A program made the position numbers and the translations under genes. A DNA stretch of 64,000 bases, taken from Phenylobacterium sp. LH3H17. GTDB taxonomy: Bacteria > Pseudomonadota > Alphaproteobacteria > Caulobacterales > Caulobacteraceae. Below are positions 7,554-19,655 of the stretch, piece by piece. A model generated the notes under the pieces. That model worked only from the letters and a program-made list of their open reading frames with translations, was not told where the DNA came from and made no database searches. The stretch's first letter is position 1. Every line of letters begins with the position of its first letter. Where the stretch lies: NCBI RefSeq assembly GCF_024298925.1, contig NZ_CP101283.1, forward strand, positions 372,001 to 436,000, written 5' to 3'.

Positions 7554-9523
7554 TCTTCCCGCGCGGGCGGCCTTTCGGGCGGCGGCGGATCGTTTCCGAT
7601 CCCAATGGCGTCGCCGATGCCGTCGATGACGTCCCCGATGGGGTCAGCGTCCGCCCGCTCCGGCGTGACGGTCCCGCCGGGGATTTCCTGGGTCTTCAGG
7701 CGCGGCAGGGCCGCGGCCATGAAATCGCGCCAAATGCCGGCCGGCGCATTGCCGCCGGTGACCCGCTTCATGGGCTTATTGTCGTCCTTGCCCACCCAGA
7801 CGGCGGTGACGAAGCCGCCCGTGTAGCCGACGAACCAGGCGTCCCGGTAGTCGCTGGTGGTGCCGGTCTTGCCGGCCAGGTCGTAGCCGGGAACATTGGC
7901 CCGCGTCCCCGTCCCCGACGCGATCACCTGGCGCATCATCTGGTTCATGTACTGCAGGGCGGGCGAGCCGATCACCGCCTGGCGCTGGGCTTTTTCCACG
8001 GTGTGGTCGTAGAGCACCTTGCCCGAGGCGGTGCGGATGCGGGTGATGCCGTACCCCTTGGCCAGGAAGCCGCCATTGGCGAAGGGCGCATAGGCCTGGG
8101 CCATTTCCATGGGGCTGACCTCCACCGCGCCTAGCGCCATCGAGGGGTCGAGCTGGATATGGGAGGTGATCCCAAGCCGCCGGGCGGTGGCGGCCACGTT
8201 GCCGGTGCCCACCTCGTTGGCCAGGCGCGCGGCCACCGTGTTGATCGACTGGGCCAGCGCATTCTGCAGGGTCATCGGGCCGCGGAAGTCGCCCGTATAG
8301 TTGCGCGGCTCCCAGTTGCCGATCTTCAACGGCTCGTCGACCACCTGGACGTCCGGCGTGCGGCCGTTCTCCATGGCGGTGAGATAGACGAAGGGCTTGA
8401 AGGCCGAGCCGGCCTGGCGCCGGGCCATGGTCGCGCGGTCGAACTGGCTTTCCTCATAGGAGACGCCGCCCACATAGGCGCGGATGCGGCCCTCGCCGTC
8501 GATGGCCACCAGGGCGGCCTGTTGGACGCCCTGGCCCTTGGCGGCGGCGACGCCGCGGCGCACCGCCCGCTCGGCGGCGGTCTGGATGGGCAGATCGAGG
8601 GTGGTCTCCACCACCAGGTCCTCGGTGGGCTCGCCAAGCAGGGAGCGGACCTGGTCGTCGACCCAGTCGGTGAAGTACTGCGCCCTCTGGCTGGCCAGGG
8701 TCGGATTGACCTTCACCGGGGTCTTGAAGGCCTCGTCCCGCTCGGCGGTGGTGATGGCGCCGGAGCGGACCATCTCATTCAGCACCACATTGGCCCGCTG
8801 CTCGGCGCGCTTGGTGGCCGAGACCGGGCTGTAGCGCGAGGGGCCCTTCATAAGCCCGGCCAGGAGGGCGCTTTCGCCCAGGGTGAGCTGACTGGCCGGC
8901 TTGCCGAAATAGCGCTGGCTGGCGGCCTCGATTCCGTAGGCGCCGGCCCCGAAATACACCCGGTTCAGATAGAGAGAGAGGATCTCCTTCTTGCTGAACT
9001 TGGCCTCCAGCCACATGGCCAGGATCAGTTCCTGAGCCTTTCTGCGGTAGTTCTGGTTCGGGGTCAGGAAGAGGTTGCGGGCAAGCTGCTGGGTGATGGT
9101 CGAACCGCCGCGCAGCGGACCGCCCTTGTGGGTGGTGTTGTAGATCTGCGAGCGAAGAATGCCCCACGGGTTGAACCCGATGTGCCAGTAGAACCAGCGG
9201 TCCTCGATGGCGATGAAGGCCTTGGGAACGTGCGGTGGCAGCTTGTCCAGGTCGACGGGCGGCGCGTACTGGCTGCCGCGCACGGCGATCACGGCGCCGG
9301 ACTGGTCCAGATAGGAGATCGAGGGCTGGCGCTGGACATCGTAGAGCTTGGAGGTGTCGGGCAGATCGGTGGCGAAGACCGCGAAGAACGCCACCACGAA
9401 GATCAGGCCCCACACGCCCAGCACCATGGTCCAGTAGAGGAAGGCCTGGAGAGGGGTTCGCGGTGGGGGTCGCTGCGGGGTTCGCGGGGCCGGCCGGCGG
9501 GAATCCGGTCCTGGTCTGGCCAT
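7538..9523 (-). CDS. class A penicillin-binding protein (PBP1A family)
   Basis: A 661-residue bifunctional cell-wall synthase. It has a Pro/Arg-rich cytoplasmic tail (1-28) and a single membrane anchor (about 28-52). A GT51 glycosyltransferase domain follows, with the catalytic Glu in IEDRWFYWH and the GGSTITQQLARNLFL motif. The transpeptidase domain has the catalytic Ser in SAFK, the second motif SIN and the third motif KTGTTSDYRDAW. It polymerises lipid II and cross-links peptidoglycan at the periplasmic face. The C-terminal tail is Pro/Glu-rich. It appears monocistronic, with a 360-bp non-coding stretch upstream. Confidence 0.93.
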   Translation of the reverse strand: MARPGPDSRRPAPRTPQRPPPRTPLQAFLYWTMVLGVWGLIFVVAFFAVFATDLPDTSKLYDVQRQPSISYLDQSGAVIAVRGSQYAPPVDLDKLPPHVPKAFIAIEDRWFYWHIGFNPWGILRSQIYNTTHKGGPLRGGSTITQQLARNLFLTPNQNYRRKAQELILAMWLEAKFSKKEILSLYLNRVYFGAGAYGIEAASQRYFGKPASQLTLGESALLAGLMKGPSRYSPVSATKRAEQRANVVLNEMVRSGAITTAERDEAFKTPVKVNPTLASQRAQYFTDWVDDQVRSLLGEPTEDLVVETTLDLPIQTAAERAVRRGVAAAKGQGVQQAALVAIDGEGRIRAYVGGVSYEESQFDRATMARRQAGSAFKPFVYLTAMENGRTPDVQVVDEPLKIGNWEPRNYTGDFRGPMTLQNALAQSINTVAARLANEVGTGNVAATARRLGITSHIQLDPSMALGAVEVSPMEMAQAYAPFANGGFLAKGYGITRIRTASGKVLYDHTVEKAQRQAVIGSPALQYMNQMMRQVIASGTGTRANVPGYDLAGKTGTTSDYRDAWFVGYTGGFVTAVWVGKDDNKPMKRVTGGNAPAGIWRDFMAAALPRLKTQEIPGGTVTPERADADPIGDVIDGIGDAIGIGNDPPPPERPPAREEAPPY

Positions 9524-9886
9524 GTCTCGTCCTAAATCGCCGTGGATCGCCCCCGCTCCGAGGCGACAGATAACCTAGCCGCACCAAACGCGCGACAAGA
9601 TTGACGAGAGATGAACGGGCCGGGCAGTCGCGCGCGGACGACTGGCGTGGGAGCACGGCTCCACGAGGCGATTGCGATCGATAGATGTCCGTGGCTCGAA
9701 CGACACCCCTGCATTTTTGAATAGCTGACCATAGAAATTGTCTCTTGCCACCAATCTAAGCAGTGTTATCTTAGCGTTGCTTAGTTCATTTCGCGCCACC
9801 GGTGGGGATACCGGTTGCGATCCCCGGATTGCGCCGAGCCAGGCTTCAGGCCTGCCTTTTCTCCCCGAAACGCTGGAGGGCTTTCC
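9524..9886. other. intergenic region upstream of a PBP gene and a small secreted protein gene
   Basis: About 360 bp between divergent genes. The part from about 9715 to 9790 is clearly AT-richer than its surroundings and is the likely promoter zone. It contains an exact 7-bp inverted repeat, CTAAGCA (9756-9762) and TGCTTAG (9778-9784), with a 15-nt spacer. A further GC-rich imperfect hairpin lies around 9797-9827. I see no credible gene. Confidence 0.5.
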
Positions 9887-10225
9887 ATGAAGCTCCGTAC
9901 CCTTGCGGCCGCCTGCGCCGCTATTGTCTCCGTCTCGTTCGCCGGCGCCGCCCTGGCCGACGATCCCATCACCGCCAAGCTGCAGGCGCCGATCGCCTCC
10001 AAGACCAAGGTCATCGCCGGCGGCGCCGTCTTCCTCTGCGAAGGCGACACCTGCGTGGCCTCGGCCCCGTCCTCGCGCACCTACGCCACCTCGACCTGCA
10101 AGGACCTCGCGAAGGAACTGGGCGCGGTCGCCTCCTTTGGCGGCGCGCGCAAGCAACTGGACGAGACCAAGCTTGGCGCCTGCAACGTGGCGGCCCTGCC
10201 GGCCACCCAGGTCGCCAACCGCTAG
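9887..10225 (+). CDS. small secreted protein, CC_3452-like family
   Basis: A 112-residue protein with a clear signal peptide (KLRTLAAACAAIVSVS core, cut near AGAALA-DD). The mature part is about 88 residues with four cysteines (FLCEGDTC, STCKD, GACN) that could form two disulphides in the periplasm. It resembles a small Caulobacterales family of unknown function often named after C. crescentus CC_3452; this assignment is from memory of the pattern. A strong GGAGGG precedes the ATG and an excellent terminator follows, so it is a stand-alone unit. Confidence 0.75.
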   Translation: MKLRTLAAACAAIVSVSFAGAALADDPITAKLQAPIASKTKVIAGGAVFLCEGDTCVASAPSSRTYATSTCKDLAKELGAVASFGGARKQLDETKLGACNVAALPATQVANR

Positions 10226-10300
10226 TCGCAACTCCACGAGCAGGTTCGCGCACCGGGAGGCGCGCCTCCCAGCCGCTGTTTCCAGTCGAGCCTGTCACTT

Positions 10301-10336
10301 GGGCGCCGGGGTATGTCCCCGGCGCCCTTTTTCTTT
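10301..10336 (+). terminator. strong rho-independent terminator
   Basis: An 11-bp perfect GC-rich stem (GGGCGCCGGGG / CCCCGGCGCCC) with a TATGT loop, followed by TTTTTCTTT. It lies 75 bp after the small secreted protein gene. Confidence 0.9.
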
Positions 10337-10372
10337 GGAGTTTCGCGCGCGCCCGCGTAAGGGACCGCCTCC

Positions 10373-10684
10373 ATGACCCCAGACACCACCCTCGAACGCC
10401 TGCGCCGCCAGGCGCGCCTGCCCGACGCCCCGGCCGCCGTGGCCCGCCTGATCGAGCCGCTGCTGCTGGAGGCCGCGGGCCCCGGGGCAGAGCCGGTCTC
10501 TCTGACGCTCGACTACGGCCCGACGGCGTCGCCGGGCGCCGCGGTGGTGGTCGAGGCCGCCGTCGAGCGTGCGACGCGCACGCTCGTCTTCGCCCATGGA
10601 CGGTTGTTGGCCCCCGATGGCGCGGTCCTGGCGACCGCTTCGGCCGTTTTCCGCAGATCCGGGGAGACTTCCAAGGCCGTATAA
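10373..10684 (+). CDS. small hotdog-thioesterase-like protein
   Basis: A 103-residue protein. The C-terminal half (VVVEAAVERATRTLVFAH, then LLAPDGAVLATASAVFRR) looks like the last strands of a PaaI/YbgC-type hotdog thioesterase, where substituent-bearing acyl-CoA is bound between monomers. The N-terminal half lacks the usual catalytic helix with Asp/Asn, so this may be a shortened or non-catalytic version. It is cytoplasmic. It sits between a strong terminator and the ATP synthase promoter region. Family membership is a resemblance, not certain. Confidence 0.6.
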   Translation: MTPDTTLERLRRQARLPDAPAAVARLIEPLLLEAAGPGAEPVSLTLDYGPTASPGAAVVVEAAVERATRTLVFAHGRLLAPDGAVLATASAVFRRSGETSKAV

Positions 10685-10708
10685 TCCAAGGTGTCGCGGC
10701 CGGTTTGG

Positions 10709-10737
10709 TTGCGGCGCCGAAAATCGCGTGCTATCAG
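10709..10737 (+). promoter_or_regulatory. candidate promoter of the atp operon
   Basis: TTGCGG and TATCAG with 17-bp spacing lie in the 185-bp gap upstream of atpH. The match to a housekeeping sigma promoter is moderate and there may be others in the gap. Confidence 0.3.
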
Positions 10738-10869
10738 GCGCGCGGCTTCGGGCCAGGGGGCTCTACCAGTCCCGACGGCCAATGTGCTTTTCCAAGCGCT
10801 TTCAAGCCTTTAGGCCGCTGTGGGGTTCCCCTGCCGCGGCTTTCGACACGCATCGGGCGGACATAATAA

Positions 10870-12964
<2,095 letters not shown>

Positions 12965-12986
12965 GACGACGCTGGAGCATTAGGAG

Positions 12987-15459
<2,473 letters not shown>

Positions 15460-15464
15460 GCAAG

Positions 15465-15731
15465 ATGGCCGAGAAGCTTCACTTCTCCCTGGTCTCGCCG
15501 GAACGCGAACTGTTCTCCGGCGAGGTCGACCAGGTCGACGCGCAGGGGACCGAGGGCGGCTTCGGCGTCCTGGCCGGCCACGCGCCGTTCATGACCGCGC
15601 TCAAGGCGGGCCAGGTGGTCGTCCACAACGACGGCCAGTTGACGGTCTTCGAGGTCGAGGGCGGCTTCGCCGACGTCACCCCGGACGGCTTGACCATTCT
15701 CGCGGAGCACGCTGTCGCGGCGCGCGGCTGA
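15465..15731 (+). CDS. atpC: F1 ATP synthase epsilon subunit, short form
   Basis: An 88-residue protein containing only the N-terminal beta-sandwich domain of epsilon (LHFSLVSPERELFSGEVDQV ... FGVLAGHAPFMTALKAG ... FEVEGGFADV). The C-terminal helical hairpin (about 45 residues in E. coli), which inhibits ATP hydrolysis, is absent. Short epsilons are seen in alphaproteobacteria, where a separate zeta protein can act as inhibitor. It starts 5 bp after atpD and closes the operon; no clear terminator follows. Confidence 0.93.
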   Translation: MAEKLHFSLVSPERELFSGEVDQVDAQGTEGGFGVLAGHAPFMTALKAGQVVVHNDGQLTVFEVEGGFADVTPDGLTILAEHAVAARG

Positions 15732-15831
15732 CACTCTAAGGCCTCGAACTCGCCGGAAAGCTCCACTAGGGCTCTTGTGAGGGACGGCCGCATTGAGTGT
15801 GATGCAACATCAAGTCAGGGGAAACGCAGCC

Positions 15832-16530
15832 ATGCGCACCGCCATCGTCAGTCTGATCGCCCTCGCCGGCGTCGCCACCAGCGCCACGGCCCAGACCTCG
15901 CCGCCTGCCGCTGAACCGGCTCCCGTCGCCGCCCCTCCGGCCGCCCCCGCGAACCCGCCGGCGGTCGATCCGATGGCTCCGCCCGCGACCAATCCCGCCG
16001 CGCCGCCGGCCGCCGTGGCCCCGCCGGCCCCGGTTCCGGAGAAGGTCTACACCATCCCGACCACCGGTGCGGAAGGTCAGATCATCGACGTGCTGAACCG
16101 GGTCTGTAAGCCCCTGGTGAAGGGCGGCAACCTCGACCAGATCATGAAGGGGATGGTGGGGTACAAGAAGAGCCGCCGCGACCTGACCTACACCGCCACC
16201 TTGGTGGGCAAGCCCTACACCCTGACCATCTGGCCCACCGGATCCAACAAGGACGTCTGCCGCATGGTCGTGAACTACGAGATCGGCAAGGAGACGCCGA
16301 TCATCGTGGGCCTGAACATCTTCTCGTTCCTGCATCAGCCCGAGCTGCTGCAGCAGCGCAACGACTACACCCCGAGCGCGGAGTACAAGCGCGTCACCAA
16401 CACCTGGGAATATCTGACCGACCACGAGTCGATCGGCCTGGTGTTCATGCAGCTGAAGAAGCCGGACGGCGCTTCGGTGAACAATAAGTGGGACATGGGC
16501 GAAGTGCTCTATTCCGAGCGCAAGTTCTAA
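15832..16530 (+). CDS. secreted Pro/Ala-rich hypothetical protein
   Basis: A 232-residue protein with a signal peptide (MRTAIVSLIALAGVATSATA). A Pro/Ala-rich linker follows to about residue 80, and then a globular domain of about 150 residues. The domain has two cysteines (NRVCKPL, KDVCRMV) that could pair and ends in WDMGEVLYSERKF. The layout suggests a periplasmic domain on a flexible stalk. The chosen ATG follows AGGGGA and places the signal peptide at the N-terminus. I do not recognise the globular family; relatives are probably restricted to Caulobacterales. Confidence 0.75.
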   Translation: MRTAIVSLIALAGVATSATAQTSPPAAEPAPVAAPPAAPANPPAVDPMAPPATNPAAPPAAVAPPAPVPEKVYTIPTTGAEGQIIDVLNRVCKPLVKGGNLDQIMKGMVGYKKSRRDLTYTATLVGKPYTLTIWPTGSNKDVCRMVVNYEIGKETPIIVGLNIFSFLHQPELLQQRNDYTPSAEYKRVTNTWEYLTDHESIGLVFMQLKKPDGASVNNKWDMGEVLYSERKF

Positions 16531-16570
16531 GTCGGGTTGCCGCGCCTGCGGGCGCGACCTATTTCGGAAA

Positions 16571-16634
16571 GGCGCCGGGGACGACCCCGGCGCCTTTTGC
16601 TTTTCCCGGGGACGACCCCAATAGCTGGGAGGCT
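16571..16634 (+). promoter_or_regulatory. guanidine-II riboswitch (mini-ykkC) controlling the exporter gene
   Basis: Two GC hairpins both capped by the tetraloop ACGA, as the mini-ykkC consensus (two hairpins with ACGR loops) requires. P1 has a 10-bp stem, 16571-16580 with 16585-16594, loop 16581-16584. P2 has stem GGGG/CCCC, 16608-16611 with 16616-16619, loop 16612-16615. The linker is about 13 nt and the GGGAGG ribosome site (16627-16632) follows P2 closely. The next gene is a SugE/Gdx transporter, the classic gene under this riboswitch. Guanidine is expected to pair the two loops and free translation. Confidence 0.9.
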
Positions 16635-16641
16635 GCGAGCC

Positions 16642-16968
16642 ATGGCTTGGGTCATTCTGTTCGTCGCCGGTCTTTGCGAGATCGGCTGGGCGGTGGGTCT
16701 GAAATACACCGACGGCTTCACCCGGCTCTGGCCGACCGTGGCCACAGTGACCAGCATGGTGGTCTCCATGGCCCTGCTGGGACTGGCGGTGAAATCCCTG
16801 CACCTGGGCACCGCCTACGCCGTCTGGACGGGTATCGGCGCCGTGGGGACTGTCATCCTGGGGATCATCCTGTTCAAGGAGCCCGCCACCGTCGCCCGGC
16901 TTGCCTGCGTGGGCCTGATCGTATCCGGCATCGTCGGCCTGAAGATCCTGAGCCCCCCGGGTCAGTGA
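16642..16968 (+). CDS. gdx: guanidinium exporter, SMR family (Gdx/SugE)
   Basis: A 108-residue protein with four transmembrane helices, the normal size for small multidrug resistance transporters. The central Glu is in LCEIGWAVGLKYTDGF, and the KYTDGF-x-RLWP segment is typical of the SugE/Gdx branch rather than EmrE. Gdx proteins export guanidinium in exchange for protons as dual-topology dimers in the inner membrane. The gene is directly behind a guanidine-II riboswitch, which independently supports guanidinium as the natural substrate. Confidence 0.93.
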   Translation: MAWVILFVAGLCEIGWAVGLKYTDGFTRLWPTVATVTSMVVSMALLGLAVKSLHLGTAYAVWTGIGAVGTVILGIILFKEPATVARLACVGLIVSGIVGLKILSPPGQ

Positions 16969-17088
16969 TCGGCGATTGACGGACGGGCTCGACGTCGGCA
17001 GGTCCGGCATCCCTACCCATAGAGCCAACGACCCGCGCCAGGCGACCGAGGCCTGATGTGCCCCGGCCAAGGACGAGCGTCTTGGCGG

Positions 17089-17865
17089 CTACGCCGCGTC
17101 GCGCGCGGGGACGCCGTCCAGCCAGGTCAGGATCTCGTCGGCCACCTCATCCCAGCCGGGCTCGCCCAGAAGCCAGTGGCTCATGCCGGGCTTGAGGCGG
17201 AAGGCCGCCCCGATCCGCTCGGCGGTCTGGCGCACGGTGCCGGGCGGGTGGACCACGTCGCGGTCGCCGCACAGCACGAGGCTGGGGGCCGGCAGGGGGC
17301 CGGAGCCCACGGCGGTGGTCATGAACGGGTCCATCCACCAGTTCAGCGTCTCCCACAGCGCCCGGCCGCTCTCGGGGCGCAGGCGGTCGATGACGGCCTC
17401 GCGTTCGGGCTTGGGCATCCGATTGAGGCTGTACTGGCGCATCAGCCCACGATCGGGCGCCACGCCCTGAGCCCAGAACGGTCCCAGCATGTGCAGGCCG
17501 AAGGCGGTCACCGCCTCTTCCATCGACGACCCGGAGACGCCCCAGGGGGCGGACGGCGCCAGCAGGACCACCGCCGAGACCTCTGCGCGGCGTGCGGCGA
17601 GCTGGGCAACCAGCCCTCCCAGGGAGTGACCCACAAGGATCGGCGGCCGCGGTTGGGCGGCGCAGAGGGCGGCGATGTCGCGGGCGTAGTCGGTCATCGA
17701 GACCCCGGCCACGGCGTCCGATCGCTCGCCCTCGCCATGGCCGCGCAGGTTGGGGGTTAGGACCAGGTGGCCCGCCGCCTCGAAGGGCCTGCGAAAGGCC
17801 TCGTAGGCCCAGCCGCCACAGAAGGCGCCATGCACCATGATGATCGGCGGCATGTCTGTTGCCAT
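17089..17865 (-). CDS. alpha/beta hydrolase
   Basis: A 258-residue soluble hydrolase. The oxyanion-side motif is VHGAFCGGW, the nucleophile elbow is GHSLGG, the acid is probably the Asp in LCGDRDVVHPP, and the His is in PGMSHWLLGEPGW. The substrate cannot be told; lipase- or esterase-like enzymes and salicylate-esterase-like proteins share this pattern. It lies 8 bp after rppH and is probably the last gene of a yibQ-rppH-hydrolase unit. Confidence 0.85.
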   Translation of the reverse strand: MATDMPPIIMVHGAFCGGWAYEAFRRPFEAAGHLVLTPNLRGHGEGERSDAVAGVSMTDYARDIAALCAAQPRPPILVGHSLGGLVAQLAARRAEVSAVVLLAPSAPWGVSGSSMEEAVTAFGLHMLGPFWAQGVAPDRGLMRQYSLNRMPKPEREAVIDRLRPESGRALWETLNWWMDPFMTTAVGSGPLPAPSLVLCGDRDVVHPPGTVRQTAERIGAAFRLKPGMSHWLLGEPGWDEVADEILTWLDGVPARDAA

Positions 17866-17873
17866 GGGCCGGC

Positions 17874-18368
17874 TCAGGCCGCGCGTCCCCGGAAGCGGCC
17901 GAAGTCGCGGAACGCCCGCACCACGGCCTCATAGTTGGCGCGCTTGAACGGCACGACCAGGCCAGGTGCCTCTTCCAGTTTTCCCCAGCGCCAGGCGTCG
18001 AACTCGGGATGGCCGTTCCCGGATAGGTCGATCTCGCTCTCGTCGCCGTCGAAGCGCAGGGCGAACCATACCTGGCGTTGGCCCTTCCAGCCCTTTGCGA
18101 CCTTCGAGCCAGTGTGCTCCGGCGGGAAGTCGTAGGCGAGCCAGCCTTCGGTGCGTCCGAGCAGGGTGGTCGAGACGACGCCGGTTTCCTCGGCGAGCTC
18201 GCGGAACGCGGCCTCGGTCAGGTTCTCGCCCTCATCGACGCCGCCCTGCGGGAATTGCCAGTTGTAGGGTTCAGGCGCCGCGTAACGACGGCCCAGCCAG
18301 ACGCGTCCGTCGGGGTGGAAGAGCACCACCCCGACATTCGGGCGATAGAGGGCCAGGTCGTGGTTCAT
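17874..18368 (-). CDS. rppH: RNA pyrophosphohydrolase
   Basis: A 164-residue Nudix enzyme. The Nudix box is at residues 42-64 (GGVDEGENLTEAAFRELAEE...), and the protein has the RppH/NudH landmarks YRPNVGVVLF, WQFPQGGVD and a C-terminal VVPFKR. It removes pyrophosphate from 5' triphosphate ends of mRNA to start RNase E-dependent decay. It starts 11 bp downstream of the yibQ stop. Confidence 0.93.
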   Translation of the reverse strand: MNHDLALYRPNVGVVLFHPDGRVWLGRRYAAPEPYNWQFPQGGVDEGENLTEAAFRELAEETGVVSTTLLGRTEGWLAYDFPPEHTGSKVAKGWKGQRQVWFALRFDGDESEIDLSGNGHPEFDAWRWGKLEEAPGLVVPFKRANYEAVVRAFRDFGRFRGRAA

Positions 18369-18379
18369 CTCGTCCTATT

Positions 18380-19549
18380 TTAGCGACGGCTGGTCAGGGC
18401 GGAAGCCGGAGCCAGCTGATATCCGCGAGATTCTACCGATTCAGCCCAGGATGCGACCTGCGACAGGGTCACAGGATAGGCGAAGCCGGATCCCAGGGCT
18501 TGCCCGTTCTGGAGGGCGAAGGCCTCGACCTGCAGGAGCTGCTGGTCGATGGCCTCGCCGGAGAGCTGCTCGTCGATGATCCGCACGGCCGAGGCCCTGG
18601 GGATGCCGCCGCCGCGCCGGGCGGCCTGGCCGTCGTCGATGAAGGCCAGGCCCCGGCCGCGCAGGGCGCCGGTGAAGGCGTTCATGCCGGTGTCGGAGCC
18701 CAGGAAGCGCGAGCCGAGATAGTTGGTCACCCCGAAATAGCCCGTGGCGCGCGACAGCACCCACTCCAGCTTCTTGACGGTCTCGGTCCCCTGGGCCGTG
18801 GCCATCAGGGTGTAGGGGCCCGGATCGTTGTCGGGATAGTCGACGGGCTCCATGGGGGTCTCCAGGAGCACCTCGTGGCCGGCGGCGCGGGCGAGGTCGA
18901 TCCAGCCCTGCAGGCCCTCGGCATAGGGGACGAAGGAGAGTGTGATCTCCGGCGGCAGCCCGTCGATCGCCTGGCGGGTGGCCTGGGCGTTGAGCCCCAG
19001 ACCGCCGACCACCATGCCCACCTTGGGCCGGCCGTTGGGGACGAAGGGCCGAGCATAGGCCTCGGCCGGCGTCTTGCCGTTGGCGGCGATGATCGGCAGC
19101 AGGCCGCCGGAGCCCTGGACGTGGAACCCGGCCAGGGGCGCCTGGGCCAGGGGATCGGCGGCGTGGAAGGCGCGGCCGCCGGCCATGGTGATGGTGGCCT
19201 GGCCGCCGAAGGCGCCGCCGGGTTCAAGCGGGGTCTCCGACAGGCGGAAGATGTCCTCGACCACCACCGGCTCGCGCGGCGCGGCGGTCAGGGCCTCACG
19301 CCATCCGGGAGGGGCCGCCACGCCCTGGACCTTGGCGAGCGACAGCCGCACCACGGGGGTGCTGGCCCGCGGGTCGCCCAGCAGGGCGATCACCGTCAGG
19401 AGGGTGATCAGCAGCAACCCGCCCGCCAGGCCGGCGGTCAGGTGCGGGTTGGAGAAGGCGCGCGCCAACAGGTCCGCCGGACGAAATCCGTCGGTCGGCG
19501 CGGCCATGGCGGGGATCAGGTTCTTTGTCGAAAACATGCGCGCGATCAC
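18380..19549 (-). CDS. divergent polysaccharide deacetylase family protein (YibQ)
   Basis: A 389-residue protein with one N-terminal membrane anchor (about 40-58) and a periplasmic domain of the YibQ/DUF610 family, a distant NodB-like fold. Landmarks are KVGMVVGGLGLNAQATRQAI, LLETPMEP, NYLGSRFL and AFIDDG. It is often found downstream of envC-ctpA in proteobacteria, and the same order is seen here. The role is probably in envelope or division-linked wall processing, but the reaction is not established. It starts at GTG with an ATG four codons later. A CtrA-like box lies about 35 bp upstream. Confidence 0.87.
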   Translation of the reverse strand: MIARMFSTKNLIPAMAAPTDGFRPADLLARAFSNPHLTAGLAGGLLLITLLTVIALLGDPRASTPVVRLSLAKVQGVAAPPGWREALTAAPREPVVVEDIFRLSETPLEPGGAFGGQATITMAGGRAFHAADPLAQAPLAGFHVQGSGGLLPIIAANGKTPAEAYARPFVPNGRPKVGMVVGGLGLNAQATRQAIDGLPPEITLSFVPYAEGLQGWIDLARAAGHEVLLETPMEPVDYPDNDPGPYTLMATAQGTETVKKLEWVLSRATGYFGVTNYLGSRFLGSDTGMNAFTGALRGRGLAFIDDGQAARRGGGIPRASAVRIIDEQLSGEAIDQQLLQVEAFALQNGQALGSGFAYPVTLSQVASWAESVESRGYQLAPASALTSRR

Positions 19550-19581
19550 GGAACGTTCCAGGTCCGCACCGTCCCACGCTT

Positions 19582-19600
19582 ATGGTTAACAACGACTTAT
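19582..19600 (-). promoter_or_regulatory. candidate CtrA-binding site upstream of yibQ
   Basis: On the plus strand the sequence is ATGGTTAA-CAACGAC-TTAT. On the minus strand this gives ATAA-N7-TTAACCAT, close to the CtrA box TTAA-N7-TTAA(C). The TTAACCAT half matches exactly; the other half has one mismatch. It lies 33 bp before the yibQ start. Binding is inferred. Confidence 0.45.
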
Positions 19601-19655
19601 ACAGTGAACGTCGGAAGGGCCTCCCCGCGCTCAAGGACGGGGAGGATTCCGGCGA

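Noticed and set aside
16571..16604. First GC hairpin plus TTTTGCTTTT read as a simple terminator of the secreted-protein gene
   Set aside because: The second hairpin with the same ACGA loop and the Gdx gene behind it fit a guanidine-II riboswitch far better, although a terminator function cannot be excluded.
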